DNA from: Plutella xylostella
Taxonomy: Eukaryota > Arthropoda > Insecta > Lepidoptera > Plutellidae
Reading direction: 5' to 3'
DNA length: 64,000 bases
Assembly (NCBI RefSeq): GCF_932276165.1
Contig: NC_063995.1
Location: forward strand, 1,488,001 to 1,552,000
This document shows positions 34,263 through 46,099 of this stretch, one piece after another. Numbering within the stretch: the stretch's first letter is position 1; each line of letters starts with the position of its first letter. Under the pieces are notes generated by a model that saw only the letters and a list, made by a program, of their open reading frames with translations, ran no database searches and was not told the origin of the DNA. A program made the position numbers and the translations under genes.

Positions 34263-34459
34263 GTGTCCCCGTGTGGCACCACCAGCCACAACCACAAAAC
34301 GCCGCCACTGGCATATTTCCTGTAATTTCCGTACATTTTATATGGACTTGCCGCACACGGTTCACGCCGGTGGCGGCCACACGCTACAAATCATTTCCCT
34401 ACAAAAGCTTCTCGTGGCGGCGTTTGTGGCTGTGGCCGGTGGCCCGTGTGCGGCGACAC
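34263..34459. mobile_element. Harbinger-like MITE with TTA target duplication
   Basis: The ends are GTGTCCCCG on the left and CGGCGACAC on the right, with a GC-rich inverted arm of about 40 bp (cagccacaaccacaaaacgc against its complement near 34,410-34,445). TTA flanks both sides (34260-34262 and 34460-34462), the PIF/Harbinger signature. ORFs on both strands here are by-products of the GC-rich arms. Confidence 0.7.
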
Positions 34460-34946
34460 TTAGTTTTTCGTCATATAAAATGACACCCCAGGACCATTAA
34501 CACCCATATAACCACAGATAAGACAATATCACAGATTAACACCGTAGCAAACACGAAGATAAAACGACGATGGAATAAAAAAACACATCTGGACCCGCAT
34601 GCCGTGGCTTCCTGTCCGTTTCATCGATAGAAAAAAAATTAACAGTAAAAGTATAGAGACTCCCTATATTGTAAACTTGCAGATGCATTTTAGCTCGTAA
34701 AACTCACGAAATTAAGTGCTGTTCAAAATTGATGTTGAGTCTCTTACTGTACCGTGACTTTGTAGTGGCTTAGTGACAATAGTGTCATAATAAACATTTA
34801 TTTTCGATACAGAATAATGAAAATTAGACGCAAATGGTGATCAATAGGTATTTTTCGACGTAACATAATATTATGATGGTCATGTGGGCGCATTTATAGT
34901 TTTTTGATGGACGTTGGCCTCACCCATGGAACGTCACTACAATTTA

Positions 34947-37190
34947 ATAATAATAATAATAAAAATCTTTATTTGGATCAAGAACACTTAATACATTAAA
35001 CAAATTGAAACGTTAATAACTGCAAATAGTGTAACACTGTGGAGCAGCCATTAACGCCCACCTTAAAAACAAATTATTACTATTTCCTGATCGAACAAGT
35101 AACAATGTACAGAGATTCTAGGCTAAATTAACTAAAATATAAGTAGTTTTCTTTTAGATAATAGAAAAAAAGAGAAAGTATTATTCATTTATACAAGTCT
35201 TAATCAAACTCCAGAACACAGTAAAATATGTTAAAGCAAAATTGATAAATATGAAAAAGTAGTTTAAACAATTATAATCGCAGATTAATGAGTTAATCGG
35301 TACTTAATACAAATATAAGACGGGTCACAAATTAGCATGTGTAGTTTATTTTGTGTAGTGTTTTAAGTTAAGTTAATGAAATTATTTAATTATTGCGATA
35401 AGACTCTCAGTATCATCGTAACATAGTGAAAGCAACCATGTAGTGACCGCAAGCTTGCACTCACGGAGTGTCATGGGATAGATGTTAAGCTTATTATTAA
35501 TCCTATTGTATAGAATAGAGCTGATATAATAATAAAAACGTCCAGCAAAAACAGTTTTATGTTTCTCCAAAGAGCATACAAGATCATGCCTACGTCGAAG
35601 AGTTATGTAATGGGGATCAAAAGGAGTATTGGAGTGCTTTCGTAAAGTTATTATACATTAATATAAAAGAGCTTCCTCACCGAAAGGACGTTCCAGTAAG
35701 AGTAAATTTCAGTAGTGGGGAAAATAATAGGCTTATACGCCATTACTTTTAACACACATCTTTGCGCTCTCTCAACTCTAAGTAGGCGAGATTTGCAGCA
35801 GCCGCCCCATACCACAATACAGTAACTAATGATAGACTGCGCAAGGGCAAAGTATATCATCTTTAATATGTCATGATTTGCGGCAGTTCTTAATCTTTTA
35901 AAGACAACAATTAGTTTGCGTATGCGTGAAATAAGCTGTGTACAATGCTGGTTCCAGCTTAGAACACTGTCAATTATAACGCCTAAGTAGCGAATATGAT
36001 CTGTTCTCAGTATGTTTTGACAAGAGCAGGTTCTATTAGTAGCATTATCACATCTATGTGCTATTATAGTAAAAGATGGGGGAGGTTGGGAAAAACGTCT
36101 TATGGAGAATGTAATGAATTTAGTTTTTTTCAATATTTAATGTTAAAAGATTTTTGGATAGCCAGATCATAACGTTATGGAGAGCCAACTCAGCAAGCTG
36201 ATGAACCTCAGGCCAAGATTTTGCTTGAACAAGTAAAACTGTGTCATCAGCATAAGTGATAATTTTACAGTTCGGTATGATGAAGTCACATAATTCATTA
36301 ATATAAATAAGGAACAAGGTAGGTCCGAGGACACTACCTTGCGGAACGCCGAAACTAATAGATTCTTCATCACTTGTATGCTCGCCGATAACAACTCTCT
36401 GAGATCGATCTTTAAGATAATCTGTAAAGATATCTAGCGCAATGCCGCGAATGCCACATTGTTTTATTTTACTAAGAAGGAGGGGGACGGAGACGGTGTC
36501 AAACGCTTTACAGAGGTCTAAGAAGATGCCAACAGTTTTGAGACCATTGTCTAAGCCTCTAACTATGTGCTCTGTTAGGCCTTGGACCGCATCCTCAGTA
36601 GACCTCCCACTTCTAAAGCCAAATTGATTTTTTGAAATGATGTTATTTTTATCTAGGTGATTTATTAGCTTTTTGTTCAATATTTTTTCGAATATTTTGG
36701 ACAAAACAGTAAGGACAGAGATAGGCCGATAGTTGTTGACACTGTCCCCGCTCCCACCCTTATGTATAGGATGAACTAACGCTTTTTTAAAAACTTTTGG
36801 GAAACAACCCTTGCCTATGCAAAGATTAAAAATGTGACACATTATAGGCACAAGAACATGACGCCCTTTTTTTATTATAGAGGTAGGAATACCGTCCCAA
36901 CCTACAGCACTGGAGTTTTTGAGACTAAGGATAATCCCCTCCACCTCTTCACAGTCTACCTCCAGCATACCCATAGAGTTGGGGCAAGGGTTGTTTAATA
37001 TTTTAAAAGCGGGGTCCCCTTCAATTTTGAGAGTTTCTATTTTGCTGGCCAAGTTTCTTCCTACTCCCGAAAATTTTTTATTAACTATGTTTACTGAATT
37101 TAAAACATTATCAGATAATTTAAGAAGAATTTGTCCTAGTCCTAAGCCTTCTTCCTCCATGCGTTTAGTCCAATTACATAACAGTTAGAA
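34947..37190 (-). mobile_element. Jockey/CR1-like LINE, 5'-truncated
   Basis: The minus-strand element has a degraded RT ORF, a 3' UTR, AATAAA, and a (TTATTA)n tail at 34,947-34,970. Endonuclease and ORF1 are absent. The clade is inferred from RT motifs and the trinucleotide tail. Confidence 0.8.
35382..37178 (-). pseudogene. Jockey/CR1-like reverse transcriptase broken by two frameshifts
   Basis: Frame 1 (37178-36122) carries SSAVGWDGIPTSIIKKG, NNYRPISVLTVLSKIFEKIL, NQFGFRSGRSTEDAV, IFLDLCKAFDTV, FGVPQGSVLGPTLF and the catalytic ITYADDTVLLV. A frameshift near 36,122-36,133 moves to frame 2 (KTKFITFSI, then HIRYLGVIID and the connection region with YCIVVWGG). A second shift near 35,658 moves to a third frame (ITLRKHSNTPFDPHYITLRR), running to about 35,382. 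The joined protein is not functional. Confidence 0.85.
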
Positions 37191-37762
37191 ACATAAAAGT
37201 ATAATTATACGGAAAGGCCCTAAAGCTACCCAATGGTGAAATTTTATATTTAACATTATAATTTTCATCTATCTTGCAATATTTTTCTATCGCTTTCAGA
37301 TTTTTACCAGTTTCCATTGCTCGCTAGCCAGTCCTTTCACAACCATTCTCTGAATCCCAAATCAATCTGACTCAGTTTTCCTCCGGGACAATGACCCCTT
37401 TACCCTGAGGCTTTGTTTACAAAACATTCTAAATCTGTATTCGGACACCTATTGTGTGCCACATAGCCCACGGCGACGACGTCGCGTCACGTATCACGCA
37501 CGCTTTAACAAAACTTCTGCGCGCGCGCACCCAGATTATACGAAATAACAACTGCGCCGTGCCTATTACACGTCGATTCACGCACACTCCACTCATTGTC
37601 CGGCGCCTAATGGCCAACATAGCTTGACACTATCAACTGTCATCCTAACATGACATTTAAACGTCAAACATCAAGCTTCAAAGTCCCCTGTTTAATGAAT
37701 TTATCACCGCAATGCGCAATACGATAGGCAATAAAATAGAGTGCGAATTCGTCTGAATTTAA
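37191..37762. other. Unassigned DNA with a GC/CpG-rich block
   Basis: About 37,440-37,620 is CpG-rich (for example gacgacgtcgcgtcacg) and resembles promoter or first-exon DNA, but no gene follows on either strand. The rest is plain AT-rich DNA. Confidence 0.3.
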
Positions 37763-37881
37763 CCCTTTACAGCTCAGAAAAACTGGTTGTTGGTTGGCTG
37801 AGGACCCTCGAGGGTACAATAGGTGTGTGGGACCACACGCTGCGCGCCGCTGGACGCCCACACCCCCGATCCAGTAAAGGG
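37763..37881. mobile_element. Candidate piggyBac-like MITE
   Basis: A 119-bp unit with ends CCCTTTAC and GTAAAGGG. It is preceded by TTAA (37759-37762) and followed by TTGA (37882-37885), one change from the TTAA duplication of piggyBac elements. The interior is GC-rich without an ORF. Confidence 0.5.
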
Positions 37882-37885
37882 TTGA

Positions 37886-40800
37886 AACGCAAATACTACA
37901 AAGGTACGAATTCATTAATTCTGTCTACATCATAGTAACTAAATTAATGAATTTCGGCTGACGCATCGATAATGACCGAGTGGATTTGCAGTACAAAAGG
38001 GAGTGCCTTTGTCAGTCTATTAAAGTGTGCTTTGTGTTAAATTCAGATTTAACATTTTAATTGATGCTTTTAGGTAGCAAACTGCATATACATATATATT
38101 TTGCAGCATTCTGTACAATCTAACACTGCAGTATATTGCATGGGACCCGTCAATGTACAATCTGTTGTATGGTAACAAGTTTAGTATAACCGGTTACAAA
38201 GTTTAAAGTGAGTTTCAAGTGAGGTATGAAATAACTATAAAACTCCTGAGACACATCAAGATAGAATCCCATGAGCCCACAAAAAGAGACCTAACCCTTA
38301 TCATAGATTAGGTATCCATTCGCGCTTCCTCGCTTCTTCTTTTCACACCAGCAACCGTACCACCACCGACACATTAGCAATTAACAATCCATAAGCAGCG
38401 TCGCTCTCCTATCATAATAATATAATTATAGTTACTACTGGTTTTAAAAAAACTATCTAGGACACCAATGATCCAACATATTTAACGCTAGTGCCTACTT
38501 AATATTATTGTACACAACTATTCTGAAATAAATATCAGATCCATACAATAGTTACCAACATTGGATTCGACAAGCTGGCGGAATTGCTAATGTTCGGTGG
38601 TGGTAACACCACAGATATTGCAAGACAAGACACAATTCAACAGACTACAAGATATTTCAAAAGGTGCAAACGGCTTTCTACATCCTGTCTCCTTCTTGAC
38701 ATTTTGTATCGTCTTATGCCCCCCGCAATAACCGCGGAAAATGGACATAGCATTACCATTGAAATGGAGTTATCGGTAAAAAATAAAGGTCAGGAGATAG
38801 GAATGTAACGTCTGCTGTGACCTTTAGCTGCGCACGCGCTGCTCACCTGCTAGGATACCTAGGTCTTAGGTCTGTAATAGGTATGCCTTGTGCCTATTAG
38901 GTGTCTTTTCAATTAAGATCGGTTTCACTATATTTTTTTGCACGCATTATAAAATTCCTATAAAAAATTGGTGCAGCAATCAGTGGTTGTCTGGAAGATA
39001 TTGAATTTGGTTTACGTTAGAATCAAACTGTTAAATAATTTGCTTAAAGGTAAACTAGGAATTAAGAAATGGAATGTAGCCTATGCGATAATGTAGAATT
39101 ACTTACATAAATTATGAAATCTGTTTATCACTCTTTATTTACACTGTATAATTTGTCATTATGCATAATATTACCTATGTAGAGTACTGTTAAGCATAGG
39201 AAACATTATTTACCTAAAAAGCCCCATGCGTATGCGTATGATCACCTAATTTCGATTATCTAACGAGAGAGCTCCCTCTTTCGTTAGATAATCGAAATTA
39301 GGTGATCATTTACAAAAATACATTAGCCAGCGAAACTTGTGAATCGTGTAATCTATTCCGATTTCTATGACGAAGGTTATACTAAATTTAATAATGTAAT
39401 AGAGCGCTATAACACTTACAATAATGTAATGATTCTTATCTGACGATCTCAAACAAATACTTAACACATGCTAATGTGACTCAGTAAATAACATATGCAA
39501 TAAAACTGACGATCTAAATTCTAATCTTTTTTATTCCAATTATTGGAAGGGCGTTCTCACTGCCGTACACAAAAGAAAGATGGCGTCGCTCTAAATAGGA
39601 ACTGTCAAATTAATGCATCTCGGAAGAAAAAGAATAGATCGCAAAAAACATCACCCCTTATTTTTTAAGTTCTTTGCCGATAATTTATTTTCAGTGTTTA
39701 TTATTATTTTTGGGTTCCGTTTCTGTTTGGGTCGGGAACTTTTTGGGCTAGATTTATTAATCCATTAAGATAAGCAACATAATCTAAGCCAAACTTGGTC
39801 TAGTACGATCACCTCTTAGATCTAATTAATCAAATTGTGGGCGGTTTTTTTTTCATTGCTCGTAAGTGTACGTACCTGTATTATTATTTTTTACTTGTAG
39901 CTAAAACTAAAATTTGCTTCTGTAGTATATATAAAGTTTTATCGACGGAACCATTATAATAACTATGGTTTTTTTCTTGACGTCTGGTTACTTCTTCCGT
40001 AAATAAAAAACGTGGGTAAGTAGGAAAACACTGTACGCCAACAAAAAAGTATTATATGAAAAAAAACTGCTATTTTTCATTTATGAAATATTATATTGTA
40101 TATGAAGGTTAGAAGGGGCTTTTAGATTTTAGACATAATCAGTAATACCTCAGAATAATAACTAGTGTAATACATAGTGCAGATTTTAAGTAATTATGAG
40201 TTTGCATGCATACAACTTTACGATTCTATAGCACAAATCTGTCAAGTTTTTGTGTTAAGAAAATGTGTGTAGTATAAAATTGCTGGGCTTAGGCCTCACC
40301 CATTGTATATGTATACCTAAGCGAAAAGGTTGGTGTACTAGGTCAATGCATAAGACTTCAGGGGATTTACCACAAATACTTAGACAGTTCGGCATATGTT
40401 TAGCGCTGTCAAAATGTCTTATAAAGCCGTCATATATCATTATAATCTTTCGATAAACTTTTTTTTGTTAGTACCTACTGTATTATATTCTAGACTGATA
40501 ACCTAGCTCGCGAAAATAAGTGAATGATAGCGGCTATTGCATTTATATTTACAATAAAAAAGGAAAAGTACAATTGTATTTTATATTGACAGTGGCACTG
40601 ATTTAACTTGTTAGAGCAAAAGTATGTACCAGAGCCCTAGCCGAAAAAACGATACCAGCCTATAGTTTTTTTGTCAAAAGAAAATGAAAGTAATCTAATG
40701 AATTGTAATAACAATTACAACCCATGGGAAGGCAGGGGCAGAGTGACACATATTGTATTGTTCTTGAATTATGGGAAGGAAAGAACCATTGATAGAAGAC

Positions 40801-42712
40801 ACCTCAAGTGTGAACCGCCCCTTATGTCTGTTTCTAGTTGTAAATTGGCATTAGAGTTAGTGATTGTAAAAGGTGTTATTTATATTGTAACTTAACGATT
40901 ATGTACTGAAGTATAAATCCTTGGAGCAAAAACACATTATAAATAAATATTATTATAGTAGTAAGAAATATATTTTCTACCAAAAATCCTAAAAAAATCA
41001 CCAATAGCCTGAACTCTCAAATATAGTAGGTATACCTTTACATATTGATAATAGGATCTTACACCGGGAAAACCACTATATCAACATAAAACTAGACTAT
41101 GAGATCCTGGGGAAATTTAAAATACCTAAGTACGAGAAATGTAGGACAAAATGATTGTCTATGGAACTTCTTACGTCTCCTTTCACCTTGAAGCTAGAGG
41201 AATAAAATTTAGTTCTTCATTCGAACGTTCCAAACGTTTTTAAATCAGGACATGATAACAAGAACCAGCCAGTACCTCGTCGAGGGTCTCCACGACGTAT
41301 AAATCAAACAATTTTGACCTGTGACCTCCTTCGGTTTTGGGGATTAGGGTAACTTGTTCTCAGGGATTTAACGACTCTTCGATGACACTAAATTTGAACA
41401 GTAATGGCCGCGTAATAATAAATTTTCGGCCATTTGGAGCTCTACATTCTTTTACGAGCAAATACTTAAGTGATTTTGATATTCTATCTATGTAAGTGCA
41501 TACAAATATGATTTTAATAGGAAGATAGCAAGAGCATAATTCCTTTTTTATGACTCAAACGTGTGACGTACAGTATAAGTATACCAAGGAAGTTATTAAT
41601 GTTATTATGGGAATATGTAAGTTAAGTAATAATGTCGAATATGTAAGTTAAGTATAATTAAATTTTATTATCACGATAAAAATATAATAAGTATCCGCAG
41701 GAAACATCTTCTCATAAAGACAATAAAACGAACATAAGTAGGTCGGCAGCTTATAAGGAATTTTGCAATCTTTATTTAATTGCAAAATCTTATAGTTATA
41801 GATAATCAACATAATTTTCAGGTCAATACATGGAAGTGAGCGTATAACACCCTTGAGATGTCCCCTTCACTTCATTAGCCCCCATTGTTACTCCATATTC
41901 TAAACCAACATAAATTAATTACTCCATAGCTAGTACGCACACCGTTACCTTTCAATAATAACATGTTTTCGTAACATATTACCCCGCTTAGCAACTTCAA
42001 CTAGCTATCCAAGAAGACTGTATAAATAATTCCCAAGGCATTGTTGACGAAAATAAATCAGAAAAAAAAACAAGTTTGGTGGACTGGATCCGAGTCTATT
42101 GTGCCATGTCTTCGCGTGCATTTCGCACACGGAAGTTTGAATTTTGAATTTGGAATAAGCTGTGAGTTTAGGGTAACAATAGGGGACAATGGTGGGATTG
42201 ACAAAGGGTCGTAGGAACCAGAGCAGGCTTTGTTGGGAGCAGCTGATGTCTCGGAAGATGGCTGCTTTTTGCATCGGTGTTCGTCGTGGAATTAGAGAAA
42301 CGGTAATGTGGAAGTTCACCAATATTTTAAAGTTTTTTTTAGAAGGTTTCAAATTAGAAAAATTGCGTGCAGCTTTTAAATCCAGTTGTATTATGGTTTG
42401 ATTATCTACGAACTAGGTATTTTAAATTAAAAGGCCAGACCGTACGTGTTTGTAATTCTAAGTACAATTCATAATATTTTTATCTGCGGAACCCTTCAAA
42501 GTCCAAGACATAACTTACCGTTTAACCGTGGAAGCAGAAAAAAATATGATGAAGAAATTGTAACGGTTTTAAATTTTTCCAGTTGTCGCTCTTGTATTTT
42601 AGAAATTACTTGGATCATAAATTGGTCCAATTTATTTCAAGGTTTTCCTCTGGAGACGCAGCTGCTTCTGTCATATTGAAGAGGGAATCTCTAGCTCATT
42701 CATGATAATACA
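37886..42712. other. AT-rich intergenic DNA
   Basis: No gene is supported over 4.8 kb. It contains the hairpin at 39,238. Short ORFs at 40.2-40.9 kb and 42.0-42.7 kb have no recognisable domain. Confidence 0.45.
39238..39309. repeat. 72-bp near-perfect hairpin
   Basis: Two 34-base arms pair with one G-T exception around a 4-base loop (ctcc). The arm begins ATGATCACCTAATTTCGATT. It could be a collapsed MITE, a hairpin RNA precursor or a replication-slippage product. No other copy was noticed in the window. Confidence 0.85.
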
Positions 42713-42752
42713 CACGACTAACTCGACTAACTAACATTCGACTAACGAGCAA

Positions 42753-42830
42753 TGAAAAAGTTCCAGTGACAAGTGACAATAGCACCAAATTACTCCTAAA
42801 CGGAAAATACTAGCTATATGATGCCGTCTG
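42753..42830. repeat. Partial copy of the CACTCACGGGCAATGAAA MITE
   Basis: It shares agcaatgaaaaagttcca and ccaaattactcctaaacgga with the MITEs at 47.5 and 48.3 kb. Outer ends are missing or diverged. Confidence 0.5.
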
Positions 42831-42877
42831 CAATATTGAAGTATATTTAACTGCGCATCAGTACATAACCAACTAAA

Positions 42878-42989
42878 GCTTCTTTTTAGTTTAATTTTAA
42901 TTTTATATTAGTTATTTAGATTGTATTGTGTACATAGATATTTACAGTTTCAATAAATGATTTCAAGTTAAAAAAAAAAAAAAAAAAAA
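42878..42989 (+). mobile_element. Short poly(A)-tailed retroposed insertion
   Basis: The 112-bp insert carries AATAAA followed by a pure A-run of about 20. It is bounded by an 11-bp direct repeat, AACCAACTAAA, at 42867-42877 and 42990-43000. This is a LINE-mobilised, severely 5'-truncated copy of some transcript or LINE; the source is not recognised. Confidence 0.8.
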
Positions 42990-43000
42990 AACCAACTAAA

Positions 43001-43599
43001 ACGGTTAATATTAAGATATAAATTATTTTTTTTTTTTTAAAATTGGGGTTTGATGTCGAAATTATCTAAGTGGAGATTTTTCAAAAAGGAGAAGATCCCA
43101 TTGGCAACACGAAAACTGACAAATTTTAAGTCTAGCGTCACCTGTAGCTACCAGCATAAGTACTAACCACTGTGGCTATAAACGACTAACACATGAGGGC
43201 TTATTATAATAACCACTTATAGGAAAAGTAATTTAATAGCCGTAAAGGTGGTAGATAAATGTCCTAGGCCTTCCGTTGGCAGATGTTTCAGCATGTGCCG
43301 AGTCTTGAACTTTGAAAATGTCACTAGCGTTCGTTGGTACAGCCTGCCTGCCTGCTTAGGTATTAACCATAACCTTAATTGTTTCGCGTGGCGAGCGAAG
43401 TTAGAATATCCTGAGTGTCGGTTTTGGCAGCATATACAGGATGTTGCAAACTTGCAAACGTGGTACTAAATCAAAATGGGGTGACCCAGGGTCTGGGAAT
43501 CAATGTGAAAAAGGTTGTTCCTAATGACCCTCTGAGTCAAACCCTTTTCACAGTACCATCTACCTAATATATTTGAATTCAAGTGGTTGTTTTCTGGAG
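43001..43599. other. Unassigned DNA
   Basis: No gene or repeat that I can name. A T-run occurs at 43,026-43,038. Confidence 0.35.
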
Positions 43600-43845
43600 C
43601 TGTGGTCCCGGTTGCTGTTTCGGCAGCAGTCGTGAAGCCTATTCAGAGGCCTTTGGGCAGCTAGAAAACATCTGACAGTCGGGTTGCCCGCCTACCCGAC
43701 AACTCTCTCAGCACAAGCTTGCTGCTTGCTTGTGTTGGATTTTATCAATCCGCATTGGGCCCGCGTGGTGGACTAGGCCTAACCCCTTTCCTCATTGGAA
43801 GGAGACCCGTGATCTAGCAGTGAGGACGTGATGGATTGTGTATAT
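43600..43845 (+). repeat. Interspersed repeat, same family as 4,700-4,945
   Basis: Contains cccgacaactctctcagcac, ccgcgtggtggactaggcct and aaggagacccgtg, in the order seen inverted in PsGEF intron 7. No ORF. Confidence 0.6.
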
Positions 43846-44116
43846 TGGAAAGATAACCGATTTTTAGGGGAAAATTAATAAATTATTTCATTGATTGCAC
43901 TTATTTATGATATAGCTTTTCACATTGCACCTATTAGTAAAGCAGTTAGTTTGTCGATCGAAGTCCGTTTCCTGTATTAGTCGGTGACACTCGGGGGTGC
44001 GGGCAGGTGCTGTCACACTCATGTTTATGCAATTTTGTTATTTGTTAGACCGCTGTAACTGTGACTAGTTTAATTATTTCAAAGAAAAATATGACTACTA
44101 GGTTTATCTGCTTATA

Positions 44117-44275
44117 TGCTCACGACTGTATATAATCCTCGAAGGTGAAGTGAGAAGCGCGTTCCGCTGTAAGTAGGTACCTACATTTTTGTACTGACAT
44201 GATACCTAAGGCACAATGCATTTAGGCAAAACTACTGAATGTTCCCTCACGATGTTTCCTTCACCTACTTATGTG
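44117..44275 (-). repeat. Diverged SINE-C fragment
   Basis: It matches the 57.3-57.6 kb SINE in gctcacgactgta, the aatgcatttagg block and ccctcacgatgtttcc. The tRNA head is absent. Confidence 0.5.
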
Positions 44276-44829
44276 TGCTTTAATTTATGTCTTTACTATG
44301 ATATTTTATTAGTTTATATGAGTATGTAGGTTTCCTCTAGGAACGGAATACAAAAGAGTTTGTATGTCTTATTTCCGTCAAAATTAGCTAAGTATTTAAG
44401 AAAATTATAAACACATTCGTAGCATAGTTAGTAGAGAAAAAAAAAAAAATTCTCCTTACGCCATCTAGTGGTTTGGTCAATAACCATAAGAACATTAGTT
44501 CATCTCTAATACGTCACTCGCGAATGGGTAGGCTCTTTTCGTGAAAACCCTGATTTCAGGCTGCGAAAGCTTCAACATAGAGGCAGTTTCGTCAGCAGAT
44601 AGTTCGTTTGTAATTCGATACCGTATGATTTGTATTATTATTATTAATAGGTAGAAGGTACACCGCCCTCTAATGTTTTTACTTTTTATCTCGGTATATT
44701 CAAGGTTGCTTGTAAGAGCACGCTCTTAACGATAAGGCCGCCTATAGATCATTGCTTCTAGTTTATAAGTACCTATTCTTTGTATGTTTTGCTATTTGTG
44801 GTGACCAATAAATATATTAATATAATATA

Positions 44830-44888
44830 AACACTTACACCTTGTGCTAATGTACTCTCTTGCGGGGTAGGCAGAGGTGCATTGCTGC
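44830..44888 (-). repeat. SINE-A fragment interrupted by a hAT-type element
   Basis: It contains cttgcggggtaggcagaggt and then cattgctgc, the start of the SINE-A body. The last 8 bases, ATTGCTGC, are the target duplication of the following element. Confidence 0.7.
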
Positions 44889-46091
44889 TAGTGATGCCAC
44901 GAATAGTGATTTGGCCGAATACCGAATACCGAATATTCGGCCGGCGTGCTCAGCCGAATACCGAATATTCGGCAGATGATCAAGTATAATGGATGATTTT
45001 CAACCATCGACAATTTCCATAGACAAACAACCATTGATTATAGATATTCATACTCAACAGCACTGCATTTTTTTTTAGTCGGCCATCTAAAAATAATAAT
45101 CTTCATCATTCAATAAGTTAAAGTTTTATTTAAAGAGTCTATGTTAAAGGTCTTTTTAAGTTTACAGCATATCCGTACAACTGGTGGTCAACCAACTCGA
45201 ATAAATAGCCAAACCACTTATATTTTGTTAAAAAATACTTGTGTCTCAGTAGCAGGTATTCAGGTATTGCATATTTTATGAAGAAAAGCGCAATCGTCTC
45301 TTACGAACAAATGCCGAAAAACTTGTCTTTATTCATCACAATTTTAAATATTAAAAATACTGATGTTGTATTCAGGTTTTCGCAATCAATGATTGTTTGA
45401 TAGTTAAATGTTTCGATTATTTTTTTAGTTTAATTATCTTTTTTAAGATATTTGCTACTTTTTTAAGTATTTGGTATTCGGCCGAATACTACTAACTATT
45501 CGGCCGAATACCGAATACTGAAAAACTGGCCGAATAGGCCGAATACCGAATACTTGCCGAATAATAATAATAATAATAATAAAATATTTATTGATCAAAA
45601 AATAATGTAAGATAGACATACATCGACAATGGAACAAGATTATATAGGGTAACCTTGCCACCTAAACTAGGTTTATGGCCTGTACGATAGGTGACAAGCT
45701 CTTCCTTTACAAATATTAATATGTAATTAACGTGAGAGTATGAAAGATATATGAAGCAGTTTTAATAGGTACATATACTAAAAGTGAGTTACAAATTAAC
45801 CTTAATTACTATTAAAAACTATTAAAAAATCTGATAGTTTACATACTTAGTTTATTAAATTTTATCTTATATACAGAAAATTACCTTAATTTATAAGAGA
45901 AAAATAAAATAAAAGTTACTATAATATAACAATGATTGTGAAACTGTAGAATGTACGATCTTGCATGCAGATTTATGATAAAATATGAACTTTACAATTT
46001 TAAGAATATTAATTAATAATAACAATAAAGACAATGCTATTCCCGATATACTGAGATTAACATATTCACACACATATTCGTGGCATCTCTA
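44889..46091. mobile_element. hAT-type element with CCGAATA subterminal repeats
   Basis: The ends are TAGTGATGCCACGAATA and the complement of TAGAGATGCCACGAATA. An identical 8-bp duplication, ATTGCTGC, lies at 44881-44888 and 46092-46099. Both sides have many copies of GGCCGAATACCGAATA-type motifs (44,923-44,975 and 45,470-45,560). No transposase is present. A LINE 3' fragment has inserted inside it. Confidence 0.8.
45560..45900 (-). mobile_element. LINE 3' end inside the hAT-type element
   Basis: On the minus strand, unclassified 3' UTR is followed by AATAAATATTTTATTATTAT, a poly(A) signal with a (TTA)n tail at 45,561-45,590. The inner boundary at the 5' side is not clear and may lie anywhere to about 46,050. 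Confidence 0.5.
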
Positions 46092-46099
46092 ATTGCTGC

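Noticed and set aside
40255..40456. Overlapping ORFs on both strands
   Set aside because: Short, no domain, no splice or start context, AT-rich neighbourhood.
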